From Clostridioides sp. ES-S-0010-02 (GTDB lineage Bacteria > Bacillota > Clostridia > Peptostreptococcales > Peptostreptococcaceae), in assembly GCA_020641055.1 (NCBI GenBank), contig CP067345.1:3651317-3715316 (forward strand): 64,000 bases of DNA, in the 5' to 3' direction. The translations under genes were made by a program, and so were the position numbers. Shown here piece after piece: positions 37,459 through 46,204 of the stretch; the stretch's first letter is position 1; every line of letters begins with the position of its first letter. The notes under the pieces were generated by a model. It was not told the origin of the DNA and did not search any database. It saw nothing but the letters and a program-made list of their open reading frames with translations.

Positions 37459-37497
37459 AGAAACCACATTCTGTTTTTATATAGAATATAGTTTCTT
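37459..37497 (-). terminator. Terminator of small membrane protein gene
   Basis: Imperfect stem AAGAAAC...ATTCT / AGAAT...GTTTCTT with seven U in the leftward direction, 72 bp after the gene at 37569. Confidence 0.75.
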
Positions 37498-37568
37498 GAA
37501 CTTTAAATACTTAAAAGCAATATTTTATTTATTTTTTGAATTTTCTAATTTTATAGTAGACAAATTTA

Positions 37569-37874
37569 TTAGTTAACTCTTAAATTTTTATCTTCTCTAC
37601 AAAACTTTCTTCTTATTAAAAAATATGCAGAGATTACAACAAGCTCTATCGCTAAAAATATACCATAAGTAGCTATAGAATCTATGCTGTCTATACCATT
37701 TCTAAAGAAAACTAATGCTATTCCTGCTGCTATAATTCCTATAGCATTTTTACCTATAGCATTCTGACCAAAACCATAAAAAGAAGGGAAGTTTCCTTTT
37801 ATCTCAACAAATGTCAAAATTAATCCAATTACTATAAACAATACTCCTACAACTTCCATAATCATACTAGCCAT
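37569..37874 (-). CDS. Small membrane protein
   Basis: 101 residues with three likely membrane spans: residues 3-23 (MIMEVVGVLFIVIGLILTF), 43-60 (AIGIIAAGIALVFF) and 68-88 (TYGIFLAIELVVISAYFLI), and a basic C-terminus. AGGAGGG precedes the ATG and a terminator follows. No family recognised. Confidence 0.7.
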   Translation of the reverse strand: MASMIMEVVGVLFIVIGLILTFVEIKGNFPSFYGFGQNAIGKNAIGIIAAGIALVFFRNGIDSIDSIATYGIFLAIELVVISAYFLIRRKFCREDKNLRVN

Positions 37875-38098
37875 TTTACACCCTCCTTATTAGAGAATTA
37901 ACCACTACTATAAAAATAGCTTGCTTTTATAATTACATTATATATTCAATTGGACATTTTTGGAAGTATTAGTTAAAAATAATTTTATATTCTATTTAAA
38001 TATATCTTTTATATTAAAATCATCTCAATTTTTATATAAATATTAATCTAACCTTTATAGTTTTATAAATTAAAAAGGTTTAGCATAACCATCTCCTA

Positions 38099-38478
38099 TT
38101 ATAACTTGACCAATATTTTTAAGATGGATGGTAACAATAGCTCAATAACTCCAGTAATAATCAATGAAAATATTATTGATACCAAAAACGAAGTAGAAAT
38201 CAAACTTTCTGCTTTTTTATGCTCTTTTGCCCCCAATTGCTTGCGAAAGTAAAATAGATATACCATTTGTAGCCCCAATAGCTATAGATGTCAGAGTTAA
38301 AATAATTGGCGTGGAAGTTGTAAGTACTGCCATAGCAGTCTCTCCTAATAAATTACCAATCCATATACTGTCTACTAGATTGTATGCCATGTTTAAAAAC
38401 ATAGCTACTATTAATGCAAAGACATCTTATTAGACATTTCTTTGTGTCCTCTGTGATAAAATCCATTTTTGTACTCAT
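38099..38478 (-). pseudogene. Decayed N-terminal part of a MATE-family transporter
   Basis: A GAGGAGG site and ATG (38478) open MSTKMDFITEDTKK, then a one-base loss near 38440 shifts into DVFALIVAMFLNMAYNLVDS and IWIGNLLGETAMAVLTTSTP, which are typical MATE span 1-2 sequences. Near 38222 a second shift leads into KEHKKAESLISTSFLVSIIF and stops at 38099. Only ~125 of ~450 expected codons remain. Its upstream operator still matches that of the methyltransferase gene 860 bp away. Confidence 0.85.
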
Positions 38479-38493
38479 GTGTCCTCCTCTTTA

Positions 38494-38510
38494 TGAATGA
38501 ATTTCATTCA
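38494..38510. promoter_or_regulatory. TetR-type operator, copy A
   Basis: Perfect dyad TGAATGA-ATT-TCATTCA just upstream of the MATE pseudogene ribosome site. Copy B lies at 39364-39380; the shared stretch extends to ATGAATGAnnTTCATTCACTA. Confidence 0.7.
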
Positions 38511-38584
38511 CTAATTAATTTTAAAAAATACCTGAGATTTAAACAGGTTTGAGTTAAAAATTTACAAAATTATAAAGTATCATA

Positions 38585-38635
38585 TTTTTTATTTTTTATA
38601 CTTTTTTATTTTTTATACTTTTTTATTTTTTATGT
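38585..38635. repeat. Three 17-bp T-rich tandem repeats, with decayed copies toward the gene
   Basis: TTTTTTATTTTTTATAC occurs twice exactly and a third time with a changed end; looser TTTT-ATAC/ATG units continue to 38700, just past the stop of the leftward methyltransferase gene. Confidence 0.75.
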
Positions 38636-38694
38636 TTTATTTTATGTAATTTTCTTTATATGTTTTTCTCTATGTGTTTTTCTTTTATACTTTC

Positions 38695-39303
38695 TTATTT
38701 TATGCTAGTCACAATATATGAAGTATGATTCACGCTCTTCCACACAATGTTTCTAAAATCTACAGCTAACAATTTACTTATTTCTTTTTCTGAGTACATT
38801 TTTACATCTCCATCTTTATTGTACTTCATAAAAATATTCATTATATGTCTAAATAAAAATGGTTGCCAGCAGTCACAAATTATTAGGGTTCCTTCTGGCT
38901 TTAATACCCTACAAACCTCTGACAATACCTTATCTGGTTTAGGATAATGATGAAAAGAATCATTACAATATACAACATCAAAAAATTCATTTTCAAATGG
39001 CAAATACTCTGAATCTCCTAAAACTAAGGTAGCATTCCCTTTTAGTTTATTTTTTGCTATATTTAGCATATTCTCAGAAATATCAATTCCATAAGCCTTC
39101 TTCCTACAATCTTCATTTAAAATAGCTTGCAATACTGCTCCTGTTCCACACCCTAAATCTAAAATAGTATCATATGAAATATCTGAAAGTGTTTTAAGTA
39201 AAACTGGATAAAGATTTCTTGCATGTTGTCCCTTTATATCTTGGTCATAGGTATCTGCTTGATTATTAAATGTTTTTCTTGATTTTTCTTTTATATTTGT
39301 CAT
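38695..39303 (-). CDS. Class I SAM-dependent methyltransferase, UbiE/COQ5-like
   Basis: 202 residues: FNNQADTYDQD lead, motif I DTILDLGCGTGAVLQ (about 43-57), YGIDISENML (motif Post-I), FFDVVYCNDSFHHYP and EVCRVLKPEGTLIICD. These mark the Methyltransf_11 group; substrate unknown. It shares an operator with the lost MATE exporter and may have acted in the same small-molecule response. AGGAGGGG site before the ATG. Confidence 0.85.
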   Translation of the reverse strand: MTNIKEKSRKTFNNQADTYDQDIKGQHARNLYPVLLKTLSDISYDTILDLGCGTGAVLQAILNEDCRKKAYGIDISENMLNIAKNKLKGNATLVLGDSEYLPFENEFFDVVYCNDSFHHYPKPDKVLSEVCRVLKPEGTLIICDCWQPFLFRHIMNIFMKYNKDGDVKMYSEKEISKLLAVDFRNIVWKSVNHTSYIVTSIK

Positions 39304-39363
39304 ATCTAAACCCCTCCTTTCTTGTATTGTTCACAGTATATCATGGGTAGTTCTTTATGTCAA

Positions 39364-39380
39364 TGAATGATATTCATTCA
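39364..39380. promoter_or_regulatory. TetR-type operator, copy B
   Basis: Perfect dyad TGAATGA-TAT-TCATTCA, 61 bp upstream of the methyltransferase start; see copy A at 38494-38510. No TetR gene lies between or near the two. Confidence 0.7.
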
Positions 39381-39385
39381 CTACT

Positions 39386-39431
39386 AATGTTAATATAACT
39401 ATATTAAGTTCTCTATAGTTATATTAACATT
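39386..39431. repeat. Perfect 18-bp inverted repeat
   Basis: AATGTTAATATAACTATA and its exact complement, separated by 10 bases. There is no T run after either arm, so it is not a plain terminator. Confidence 0.85.
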
Positions 39432-39435
39432 CAAT

Positions 39436-39580
39436 TTATACTATGTGTATTATGATTAAGTTATATTATGCATACGATTCTTAAATTATACTATGTGTAT
39501 TATGTTTAAGTTCCATCATTCACATTTTTCTTAAATTATGCTATATATATTATTTTTATTTGGTCAATTTGACCTTTTAA
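39436..39580. repeat. Degenerate 50-bp direct repeat, three copies
   Basis: TTATACTATGTGTATTATG begins at 39436 and again at 39486; a weaker copy (TTATGCTATATATATTAT) begins at 39536, so the period is exactly 50. Each of the first two ends in CTTAAA. Confidence 0.75.
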
Positions 39581-39750
39581 TATTTTTTCTTTCTTCTAAC
39601 TTTTATAAAATAATACTAAAATAAAGTATCATAATAATTACTCATACTTATCATACATTTTGCTGTTTTATCGTGACCTTTTATCCTGTCTCTGTAAATT
39701 TCACAATTAATACCTTGCCCTAACTAGCTCCTACCTTTAAAAATTTACTT

Positions 39751-40533
39751 TTAGAACCTATCAATTTTATTCTTTAATTTTCTCTTTACTTTAAAGATAA
39801 ATCGGTCACAATACTGTTCGTTTTTTACCAACAGCTCATATGCATCCATAATCCCAATGGATTGTACGAAACCAAAAATACCAACTGCCAATCCCAAAAA
39901 TACAAGTAAATGATATTCTGCCCATTCAATGTACCCTCTAACTGTTACTGCGATAATAAGAATACCAACCACAAACAAAAATGTACTTGGGATAGCAACT
40001 AACTTATATTTTTTCTTGATTGAAATATATTCCTTTGATAATTCTTTCAAAAACTCATAATCAAATAACAGTGGCTCTTTTCTCAAGATTTTATAATCTT
40101 CTTGTTCTGCAAACATTCCAAGTATAACAGCACCAATACCTAAAACAACACAAACTGCAATTCCTAAAATACGCCAACTTGTATGAGTTGGAGACATTAC
40201 ATAAGGAATACCTGCTAATGCCCAAAACAAAAAACCTAACCCCAAATATTTGCATTCTCTTTTCTCATTGATAAGATAACCCCTTGCCACTTCCTTGCTT
40301 ACATAATATCCCTTTTCATTTGCTCCTTTTATTGATTTCTCCTCTTTTAATAAAAAATCAGTTGATACTTCAAAAATATTAGATAGTAGTAAAAGTTTTT
40401 CTGTTTCTGGAAATCCCTGATTGTTTTCCCACTTACTAACCGCCTGTCTTGTTGTTCCAACTTGTTCTGCAAGTGCTTCCTGTGATAATCCTTTTTCTTT
40501 TCTTAACTTAAATAATTTTTCACCAAAATTCAT
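39751..40533 (-). CDS. XRE-family regulator with membrane domain
   Basis: 260 residues: residues 1-62 are a Cro/CI helix-turn-helix (KGLSQEALAEQVGTTRQAVS, KWENNQGFPETEKLLLLSNI), then a linker and four hydrophobic spans in two pairs (near 100-145 and 185-240). Such membrane-tethered XRE proteins are common in Firmicutes; some respond to cell-envelope conditions. No partner gene is adjacent. The promoter with a dyad at 40590-40630 suggests autoregulation. Confidence 0.85.
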   Translation of the reverse strand: MNFGEKLFKLRKEKGLSQEALAEQVGTTRQAVSKWENNQGFPETEKLLLLSNIFEVSTDFLLKEEKSIKGANEKGYYVSKEVARGYLINEKRECKYLGLGFLFWALAGIPYVMSPTHTSWRILGIAVCVVLGIGAVILGMFAEQEDYKILRKEPLLFDYEFLKELSKEYISIKKKYKLVAIPSTFLFVVGILIIAVTVRGYIEWAEYHLLVFLGLAVGIFGFVQSIGIMDAYELLVKNEQYCDRFIFKVKRKLKNKIDRF

Positions 40534-40929
40534 ATATTATTACCTCCTGTGATTTGATATCCAAATATTATCAAACTATACTGTTAAATTCTATATTTTA
40601 AGAAATGCACATTGTCAACTTTAAGTTGCACTCATGTAATTTGTTGCTAAAACATGATTTTGTAATAATTTTGCCTCTCTTTTTGTATTATAGCATCAAT
40701 GGAAATCTAAATCCTTTCCTTTATATTTTGAAAGTAATATTTATCAAAATATGATTTTATTAAGTGTATAACCATTTGATTAACAATAGGTTTTTTGCAA
40801 ACTATTCTCTAATATACTGTTTTATAGTAATAGAAAAGCACATCTTTTCAGACATGCTTTCTGCAACACTTTATCTACTTTATCACGATTCTTTATTTTA
40901 TATATAACACTTTATCTTCTCATTAGCAT
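40534..40929. other. Intergenic stretch upstream of the XRE gene
   Basis: Besides the promoter and dyad at 40590-40630 I see only AT-rich sequence. Confidence 0.5.
40590..40630 (-). promoter_or_regulatory. Promoter of the XRE gene with dyad at the -35
   Basis: TTGACA (40613-40618), 17 bp, TATAGA (40590-40595) in the leftward direction. CAACTTTAAGTTG (40617-40629), a dyad with one central base, overlaps the -35. Confidence 0.65.
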
Positions 40930-41373
40930 CTAGAATTTATATTCTAAATACAGCATATCCACACACTGAGATTCCCCTTCAAAAATTGGCTCTGGATAAT
41001 TATCTATAAAAAAGTTTTTAATCTTATGTGAATAAACAAATCCAAATTTCTCATAAAACGGGATTCCACTTTCAGCTGTACCCACAATCATTGATGAATA
41101 CTGTTCACTATAAACATCTAAAATATGATTTATCATCTTTGATGCATAACCCCTATTTTGAAAATACTCATATGTAGCAATATTTTTTAATTCACAGGTT
41201 TCTTTAGAAATTTCAATTACAACTGCTATACAAGTAAGTTCATCATTATCATATAGAGCATACATAATGCCTTTATCAAGATACTTATCAATCATTACCT
41301 CATATGGGTCAGCCAGCAATAAAAGGTCAATATGACCTTTTTTATTTTCATCTATAGTTTTTATTTCTATCAT
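40930..41373 (-). CDS. GNAT acetyltransferase
   Basis: 147 residues with GNAT motif strands: ALYDNDELTCIAVVIE, ELKNIATYEYFQNRGYASKM (acetyl-CoA loop as NRGYAS), VGTAESGIPFYEKFGFVYSH. The substrate is unknown. Start after GGAAGGGGGG. Monocistronic. Confidence 0.83.
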   Translation of the reverse strand: MIEIKTIDENKKGHIDLLLLADPYEVMIDKYLDKGIMYALYDNDELTCIAVVIEISKETCELKNIATYEYFQNRGYASKMINHILDVYSEQYSSMIVGTAESGIPFYEKFGFVYSHKIKNFFIDNYPEPIFEGESQCVDMLYLEYKF

Positions 41374-41607
41374 ATATATCCCCCCTTCCTTTTAACATAT
41401 ATTTCCTTTATGTATTTAATACACTTCACTATCCTTTACATATTTGATACACTTAACTAAATGATAATACAATTGAAACATTGAATAATTATTACTATCT
41501 AATTTCATTGTATTTATTGTTTTTTAGTTTTTACTTTTTACTTTTTGCTATTTAATTTATAATAGAATAAATTTTTAGAAGAATGAATAGTAATTGCAAC
41601 TTATAGC

Positions 41608-42534
41608 TTAAAAAAACTTTAATTGCATATCTGATTTCTTATACGCTTCTATAATATCTTTCATCTCTGTCAAAATACCATAACGAGCACATTCTTTTTT
41701 TAGCACTTGTTCACATCTCTTTCCATTCAAGCTAGGACATACATAATTTAAGCCATACGTTTTTTGATACTGAAATACTAGTTTTGGTGATATATTCTTT
41801 AAATGCTTATAAAAAAATTCTCTCTGACCATTACGCATTGTCATTCCATACATACAATAGATAAACTTTGCATTAGCCTTATGTGCTTTTTCAACAATTG
41901 CTCTTATTTCATTCTCATTGTCAGTCAAAAATGGTATCAAAGGTGTCAATAATATACCACAAAATATTCCAGCATCATTGAGCTGTTTTACTGCTTCAAA
42001 TCGTTCAGAACTTAGACTCACATTAGGCTCGATTTTCTTTGCTAACTCATCATTTGCAGTGGTTATAGTAACTTTGACAATAGTAGAATTGTTTCTTGTT
42101 ATTTCCTTCAAAATTGGTATATCTCTAACTACCAAACTACTTTTTGTATCAATAGATACTCCAAAATGATTTTCTGAAATTAAATTCAAGGCTTGTTGAG
42201 TAATGCAAAGGTCTTTTTCAAAAGGATTGTATGTGTCAGACATAGCTCCAATACCAACAACTCCTTTTTTTCTCTTTGAACGTAGCTCCTTTTTTAGAGT
42301 TTCTATCACATTTTCCTTATATCTCACTTGGTCAAAATTTTCTATGTTGTATACTGTGCTACGACTGTCACAATAAATACAACCATGAGGACAACCACGA
42401 TAGAGATTCATATTATAATCAATCCCAAACCATCTTGAGTTGTCAAATTTAACTTTCTGTAAAATTTGTTTTGCTGGTATGCTTTTAATCATTATCTTAT
42501 CCCTAATTCCATCATATAATTTTTTGTTATCCAT
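41608..42534 (-). CDS. Radical SAM protein of the SPL/Rv2578c type
   Basis: 308 residues with a CxxxCxxC cluster motif in NLYRGCPHGCIYCDSRS (about 42-58), then the GVVGIGAMSDTYNPFEK and DTKSSLVVRDIPIL elements typical of COG1533 proteins, related to spore photoproduct lyase but with unknown substrate. C-terminal Cys residues (CPSLNGKRCEQVLKKECARYG) may bind a second cluster. It overlaps a short open frame at its start by 8 bp. Confidence 0.85.
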   Translation of the reverse strand: MDNKKLYDGIRDKIMIKSIPAKQILQKVKFDNSRWFGIDYNMNLYRGCPHGCIYCDSRSTVYNIENFDQVRYKENVIETLKKELRSKRKKGVVGIGAMSDTYNPFEKDLCITQQALNLISENHFGVSIDTKSSLVVRDIPILKEITRNNSTIVKVTITTANDELAKKIEPNVSLSSERFEAVKQLNDAGIFCGILLTPLIPFLTDNENEIRAIVEKAHKANAKFIYCMYGMTMRNGQREFFYKHLKNISPKLVFQYQKTYGLNYVCPSLNGKRCEQVLKKECARYGILTEMKDIIEAYKKSDMQLKFF

Positions 42535-42745
42535 TGGGATATCTTGTAATCAATACAAATCCTACTCTTTTCAAGAAAATACTATTACACTTTGTCCATC
42601 TTGTTATAAGTGGCTGTACATAAGGAGTATTTTCAAATAAGTTTTGGCAGGATAAATCGTAAATATCCAATGAATAAAATTCAGATGACCATTTTCTAAT
42701 TTGTTTCTTAATTGCTTGTAGTAGGTCATCAATCATTTTAGTCAA
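42527..42745 (-). CDS. Small hypothetical protein, possible remnant
   Basis: 72 residues (MIDDLLQAIKKQIRKWSSEF ... ITRWTKCNSIFLKRVGFVLI) starting at a TTG or the ATG three codons on, with a weak AGGA site. It overlaps the radical SAM gene by 8 bp, as coupled genes do, but I recognise no family, and a fragment of a longer lost protein is possible. Confidence 0.35.
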   Translation of the reverse strand: MTKMIDDLLQAIKKQIRKWSSEFYSLDIYDLSCQNLFENTPYVQPLITRWTKCNSIFLKRVGFVLITRYPNG

Positions 42746-42839
42746 AATCCTAGCTTCATAATATCCATTTTACCACAATGAGATTGCTAATTCATGATGA
42801 CCTTTATATTACTTTGCAATCTCTCTTAGATGAGTGAGG

Positions 42840-43376
42840 TTAACCTCTTTCACTGTCAACATCTAGAATAGCCTTTAGAGAATTCACCCATGTTTCTAAT
42901 GTTTGAGCTAATACCAATTGCTGGTCTAAAATAGCCTTACCTGTTTCTGGTACATTCGATTTTGTGTTTATATTTTCCTCTATATACGACTTCAATACTT
43001 GTATATTTTCTTCAATACTATTAAGACACAACTTTTGCTTTTCTGGTGTAAGACTGTATAAATTTACTATTACAGCATTGAAATCCAGAAAAATATTTAC
43101 TGGCTTTGAAGCTGTATCAAACATTAAGTCTAAAAAATGTTTTTCACCCAATTCTGTTAAAGAGTAAATTGCTTTTTCTGGCATTCTCCCCTCTCTTACA
43201 ATTGTGCTTTGGATATAACCTTTTTCTTCTAATTGAATTACCTTCTTATAAATTGATGGTGTACTGATTTTAACCCAGCGTGATATATTTCTATATTCCA
43301 CCACTTTTTGAATATCATAAGCACTCTGAGGCTGTTGCTTTACTATACCCAGTACAATTAAATCTATCGTTGCCAT
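42840..43376 (-). CDS. PadR-family transcriptional regulator
   Basis: 178 residues: winged helix of PadR type at 1-85 (IDLIVLGIVKQQPQSAYDIQ; YKKVIQLEEKGYIQS) and a C-terminal helical dimer domain as in the Vir_act_alpha_C group. Divergent from a MATE exporter, with two identical palindromes between them, so it very likely represses both. Confidence 0.88.
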   Translation of the reverse strand: MATIDLIVLGIVKQQPQSAYDIQKVVEYRNISRWVKISTPSIYKKVIQLEEKGYIQSTIVREGRMPEKAIYSLTELGEKHFLDLMFDTASKPVNIFLDFNAVIVNLYSLTPEKQKLCLNSIEENIQVLKSYIEENINTKSNVPETGKAILDQQLVLAQTLETWVNSLKAILDVDSERG

Positions 43377-43411
43377 AAAAATTCTCCTCTCGTTTTCTCT
43401 CTATTGACAAA

Positions 43412-43428
43412 TACTATAATTTATAGTA
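43412..43428. promoter_or_regulatory. PadR operator, copy 1, in the MATE promoter
   Basis: Perfect 17-bp palindrome TACTATAATTTATAGTA in the spacer of a rightward promoter (TTGACA 43404-43409, 17 bp, TAGCAT). Confidence 0.75.
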
Positions 43429-43441
43429 GCATTTTCTTTAT

Positions 43442-43458
43442 TACTATAATTTATAGTA
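43442..43458. promoter_or_regulatory. PadR operator, copy 2, in the padR promoter
   Basis: Second identical palindrome 30 bp from the first. It includes the leftward -10 (TACTAT) whose -35 TTGACA is at 43476-43481 with a 17-bp spacer. Each divergent promoter thus has its own site. Confidence 0.75.
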
Positions 43459-43500
43459 ATATATTTTAGAGCTAATGTCAATAGAAAGGGAGTGTTTAGC

Positions 43501-44871
43501 ATGAAAGAAATCAACAAAAAAATTGAATTATTAGGGTCTGCCCCAATACCAAAAGCCTTGTTATCTATGGGATTACCTACTATGATAGGTATGATGATAA
43601 CTGCATTGTACAATTTGGTAGATGCATACTTTGTAGGTGGTCTTGGAACAAGTCAAATGGGTGCTATATCCGTTGCATTTCCACTAGGTCAGATTATTGT
43701 GGGATTAGGATTATTATTTGGAAATGGAGCTGCTTCCTACATTGCCAGACTCCTAGGTCATGGAGATAAGGAAAAAGCAGGCAAAGTTGCTAGTACAGCT
43801 ATTTACAGCAGTATAATAGTTGGTATATTATTTATTATTGTCATTATGATTCTTCTCAATCCTGTTTTAAAATTATTAGGAGCTACAAAAAGTATTATGC
43901 CTTATGCAATGTCTTATGCTAGTATCTATGTCGTATCATCTATTTTTAATGTATTTAATGTCACTATGACTAATATTGTCACAAGTGAAGGAGCTGCTAA
44001 AACAACCATGTGCGCTATGCTATTAGGTGCATTGCTTAATATAGTTTTAGACCCAATATTCATTTATACCTTTGGCATGGGTGTAAAAGGGGCTTCCATT
44101 GCAACTGCTCTTTCTCAGATGATTTCAACACTTGTTTATATCAGGTACATTTTTAGCAAGAAAAGTATGTTTAGTTTTAGAATTAAAGAATGTTGTTTTT
44201 CAAATGAAATCATGTCAGAAATTTTAAAGATTGGTGTACCTACTTTAATATTCCAGTTATTGACTAGTCTCGCTATCACATTAACTAATATGGAAGCTAC
44301 AAAATATGGTGACTCTGTGATAGCTGGAATGGGTGCAGTAACACGAATAATGTCTTTGGGAAGTCTTATCGTATTTGGGTTTATAAAAGGCTTCCAACCA
44401 ATTGCTGGTTATAATTTTGGCTCAAAGAACTATGATAGATTACACCAAGCAATAAAAACATCTATAGCATGGACTACTCTATTTTGTGTAGTACTTGGTC
44501 TTGTAATGGTGTTTTTTCCAACAGCTATAATTTCACAATTTACAAGTGGTGATGTGTTATTAATTGAAAATGGTAGTAAGGCTCTTAGAGCAAATGGATT
44601 TTCATTTATGTTATTTGGTTTTTATACAGTATATTCTACATTGTTCCTTGCACTAGGAAAAGCAAAGGAAGGTGGGTTACTGGGTATGTGTAGACAAGGT
44701 ATATGTTTTATTCCTATAATCTTGATTATTCCTATATTTTGGGGATTAAATGGTATTTTATATGCACAACCAATAGCTGATTTTGCTGCTGCAATAATCG
44801 CAGGTTTTATGGCAATAAAACTACATAAAGAGCTTCATACTTTAAAAATAAATTCTATTTCTTCTAAGTAA
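43501..44871 (+). CDS. MATE-family multidrug/cation efflux transporter
   Basis: 456 residues, twelve predicted spans in two halves: PTMIGMMITALYNLVDAYFV, AISVAFPLGQIIVGLGLLFG, NGAASYIARLLGHGDKEKAG in the first and IAGMGAVTRIMSLGSLIVFG, GFQPIAGYNFGSKNYDRLHQ in the second, all MATE landmarks. The ATG at 43501 is preferred to the GTG at 43492 because GGGAG lies at proper distance only from the former. Probably repressed by the divergent PadR protein and induced by its drug ligand. Confidence 0.9.
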   Translation: MKEINKKIELLGSAPIPKALLSMGLPTMIGMMITALYNLVDAYFVGGLGTSQMGAISVAFPLGQIIVGLGLLFGNGAASYIARLLGHGDKEKAGKVASTAIYSSIIVGILFIIVIMILLNPVLKLLGATKSIMPYAMSYASIYVVSSIFNVFNVTMTNIVTSEGAAKTTMCAMLLGALLNIVLDPIFIYTFGMGVKGASIATALSQMISTLVYIRYIFSKKSMFSFRIKECCFSNEIMSEILKIGVPTLIFQLLTSLAITLTNMEATKYGDSVIAGMGAVTRIMSLGSLIVFGFIKGFQPIAGYNFGSKNYDRLHQAIKTSIAWTTLFCVVLGLVMVFFPTAIISQFTSGDVLLIENGSKALRANGFSFMLFGFYTVYSTLFLALGKAKEGGLLGMCRQGICFIPIILIIPIFWGLNGILYAQPIADFAAAIIAGFMAIKLHKELHTLKINSISSK

Positions 44872-45232
44872 ATATACTTCAAGATATGTTCTAGTTATAC
44901 AAATCTAATATATATATTAGTTATACAAATCTACCATCAGAAAAGATATAAAATTATTTCATGCATTTTGTAGGCTCAAAGAATTGTATGATAAATTCAT
45001 TATCAAACAGCTCTTTCAGCTTACAAGATATGTATATTATAATTCATTAATTTACATGCTTAATATGACTTAATCTACTTACAAATAGGCAATAATATAT
45101 ATTAACATATATTTTCTACACAAATCATACTATTAATATACAATTGAATAATCCTTTTTCACAAACTACTTGTTATTTTATCTATTCACTTGTATTATTG
45201 GATTATAATTATTTTAGGAAAGGAATCACTAT
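44872..45232. other. Intergenic stretch with a 16-bp direct repeat
   Basis: TAGTTATACAAATCTA occurs at 44892-44907 and 44918-44933. Otherwise AT-rich without a gene; the promoter of the Crp/Fnr gene must lie at the right end. Confidence 0.5.
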
Positions 45233-45910
45233 ATGCTTTCACAAAACGATATTGATATACTTACACAAAGTTTATCTTTTTGGGATAAACTCACTGACTC
45301 ACAAAAAAGCTTATTAATCTCTTCAGCCAATATATCCCACTTTAAAAAAGGAAACTCAATTCATTGTGGTGATAGTGATTGTATTGGTATTTTGATTATA
45401 AAGTCTGGAACAATACGTACATACATACTTTCAGATGAAGGGCGTGAGGTGACACTTTTCCGTCTTGATAATGGTGATGTATGTATCTTATCAGCATCAT
45501 GCATTCTAAACACAATAACTTTTGATGTATATGTGGATGCTGAGACAGATTGCGATATTATACAAATTAGTTCTTCTGTTTTCTCAAAATTGTCTACAGA
45601 AAATATTCACGCAGAATTGTTCTCATATAAGCTAGCCACTGAACGTTTTTCTGATGTTATGTGGGCAATGCAACAAATCCTTTTTATGAGTTTTGATAAG
45701 CGTTTGGCATCTTTTTTAGTTGATGAAATAACTAAAAACAATAATACTACTATAAATATGACTCATGAGCAAATTGCTAAGTATATGGGAAGTGCTAGAG
45801 AAGTTGTGTCTAGAATGTTGAAATATTTTGCTAGAGAAGGTCTTGTATCTCTATCTCGTGGTGGTGTAAAAGTATTGGATAAAGATAGACTTCGTTCTTT
45901 AACATTATAA
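45233..45910 (+). CDS. Crp/Fnr-family transcriptional regulator
   Basis: 225 residues: cyclic-nucleotide-binding-like beta roll (GILIIKSGTIRTYILSDEGR, EVTLFRLDNGDVCIL), long dimer helix, and C-terminal winged helix (MTHEQIAKYMGSAREVVSRM, GLVSLSRGGVKVL). Cys residues at CGDSDC and SASCIL could hold a cluster or redox sensor, but the spacing is not that of FNR. Target genes are unknown; the gene stands alone. Confidence 0.87.
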   Translation: MLSQNDIDILTQSLSFWDKLTDSQKSLLISSANISHFKKGNSIHCGDSDCIGILIIKSGTIRTYILSDEGREVTLFRLDNGDVCILSASCILNTITFDVYVDAETDCDIIQISSSVFSKLSTENIHAELFSYKLATERFSDVMWAMQQILFMSFDKRLASFLVDEITKNNNTTINMTHEQIAKYMGSAREVVSRMLKYFAREGLVSLSRGGVKVLDKDRLRSLTL

Positions 45911-45950
45911 GGAGATGTTTCAAAATAAGAATTTGAATCATCTCCTTTTT
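45909..45950 (+). terminator. Terminator, repeat copy 1
   Basis: AAGGAGATG ... CATCTCCTTTTT with an inner stem TTCAAA / TTTGAA, directly after the regulator gene. A decayed copy in the same orientation is at 53406-53450. Confidence 0.85.
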
Positions 45951-46204
45951 ATCTCCTTTTCATCTCTTTCTTCAACTTCTTCTTTAAAATTTCCACTTTT
46001 ATTCATAATGTAAGTACCCTTTTTTATTCTATCGATTCTTCATTAATTTAATCTTATTCTCCATATAATTGCCTTCCACTTTTATAAATACTCATAAATT
46101 TAATTTGAACTTTTATTTGCTAATAAAATAGCTTAGTTTTACTTCTATTAGTAATATGAAATAAGTTTAAATTTTTTTTAAAGTTTACTCTTATGATTAG
46201 TATA

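Larger units (their letters stand above)
39304..39750. other. Gene-free stretch with repeats
   Basis: Holds operator B, the 18-bp inverted repeat and the 50-bp direct repeats; the right half (39580-39750) shows nothing I can interpret. Confidence 0.6.

Noticed and set aside
39436-39580. CRISPR array
   Set aside because: The 50-bp copies are degenerate and have no constant-repeat/variable-spacer structure; the known C. difficile repeat sequence is absent from the window.
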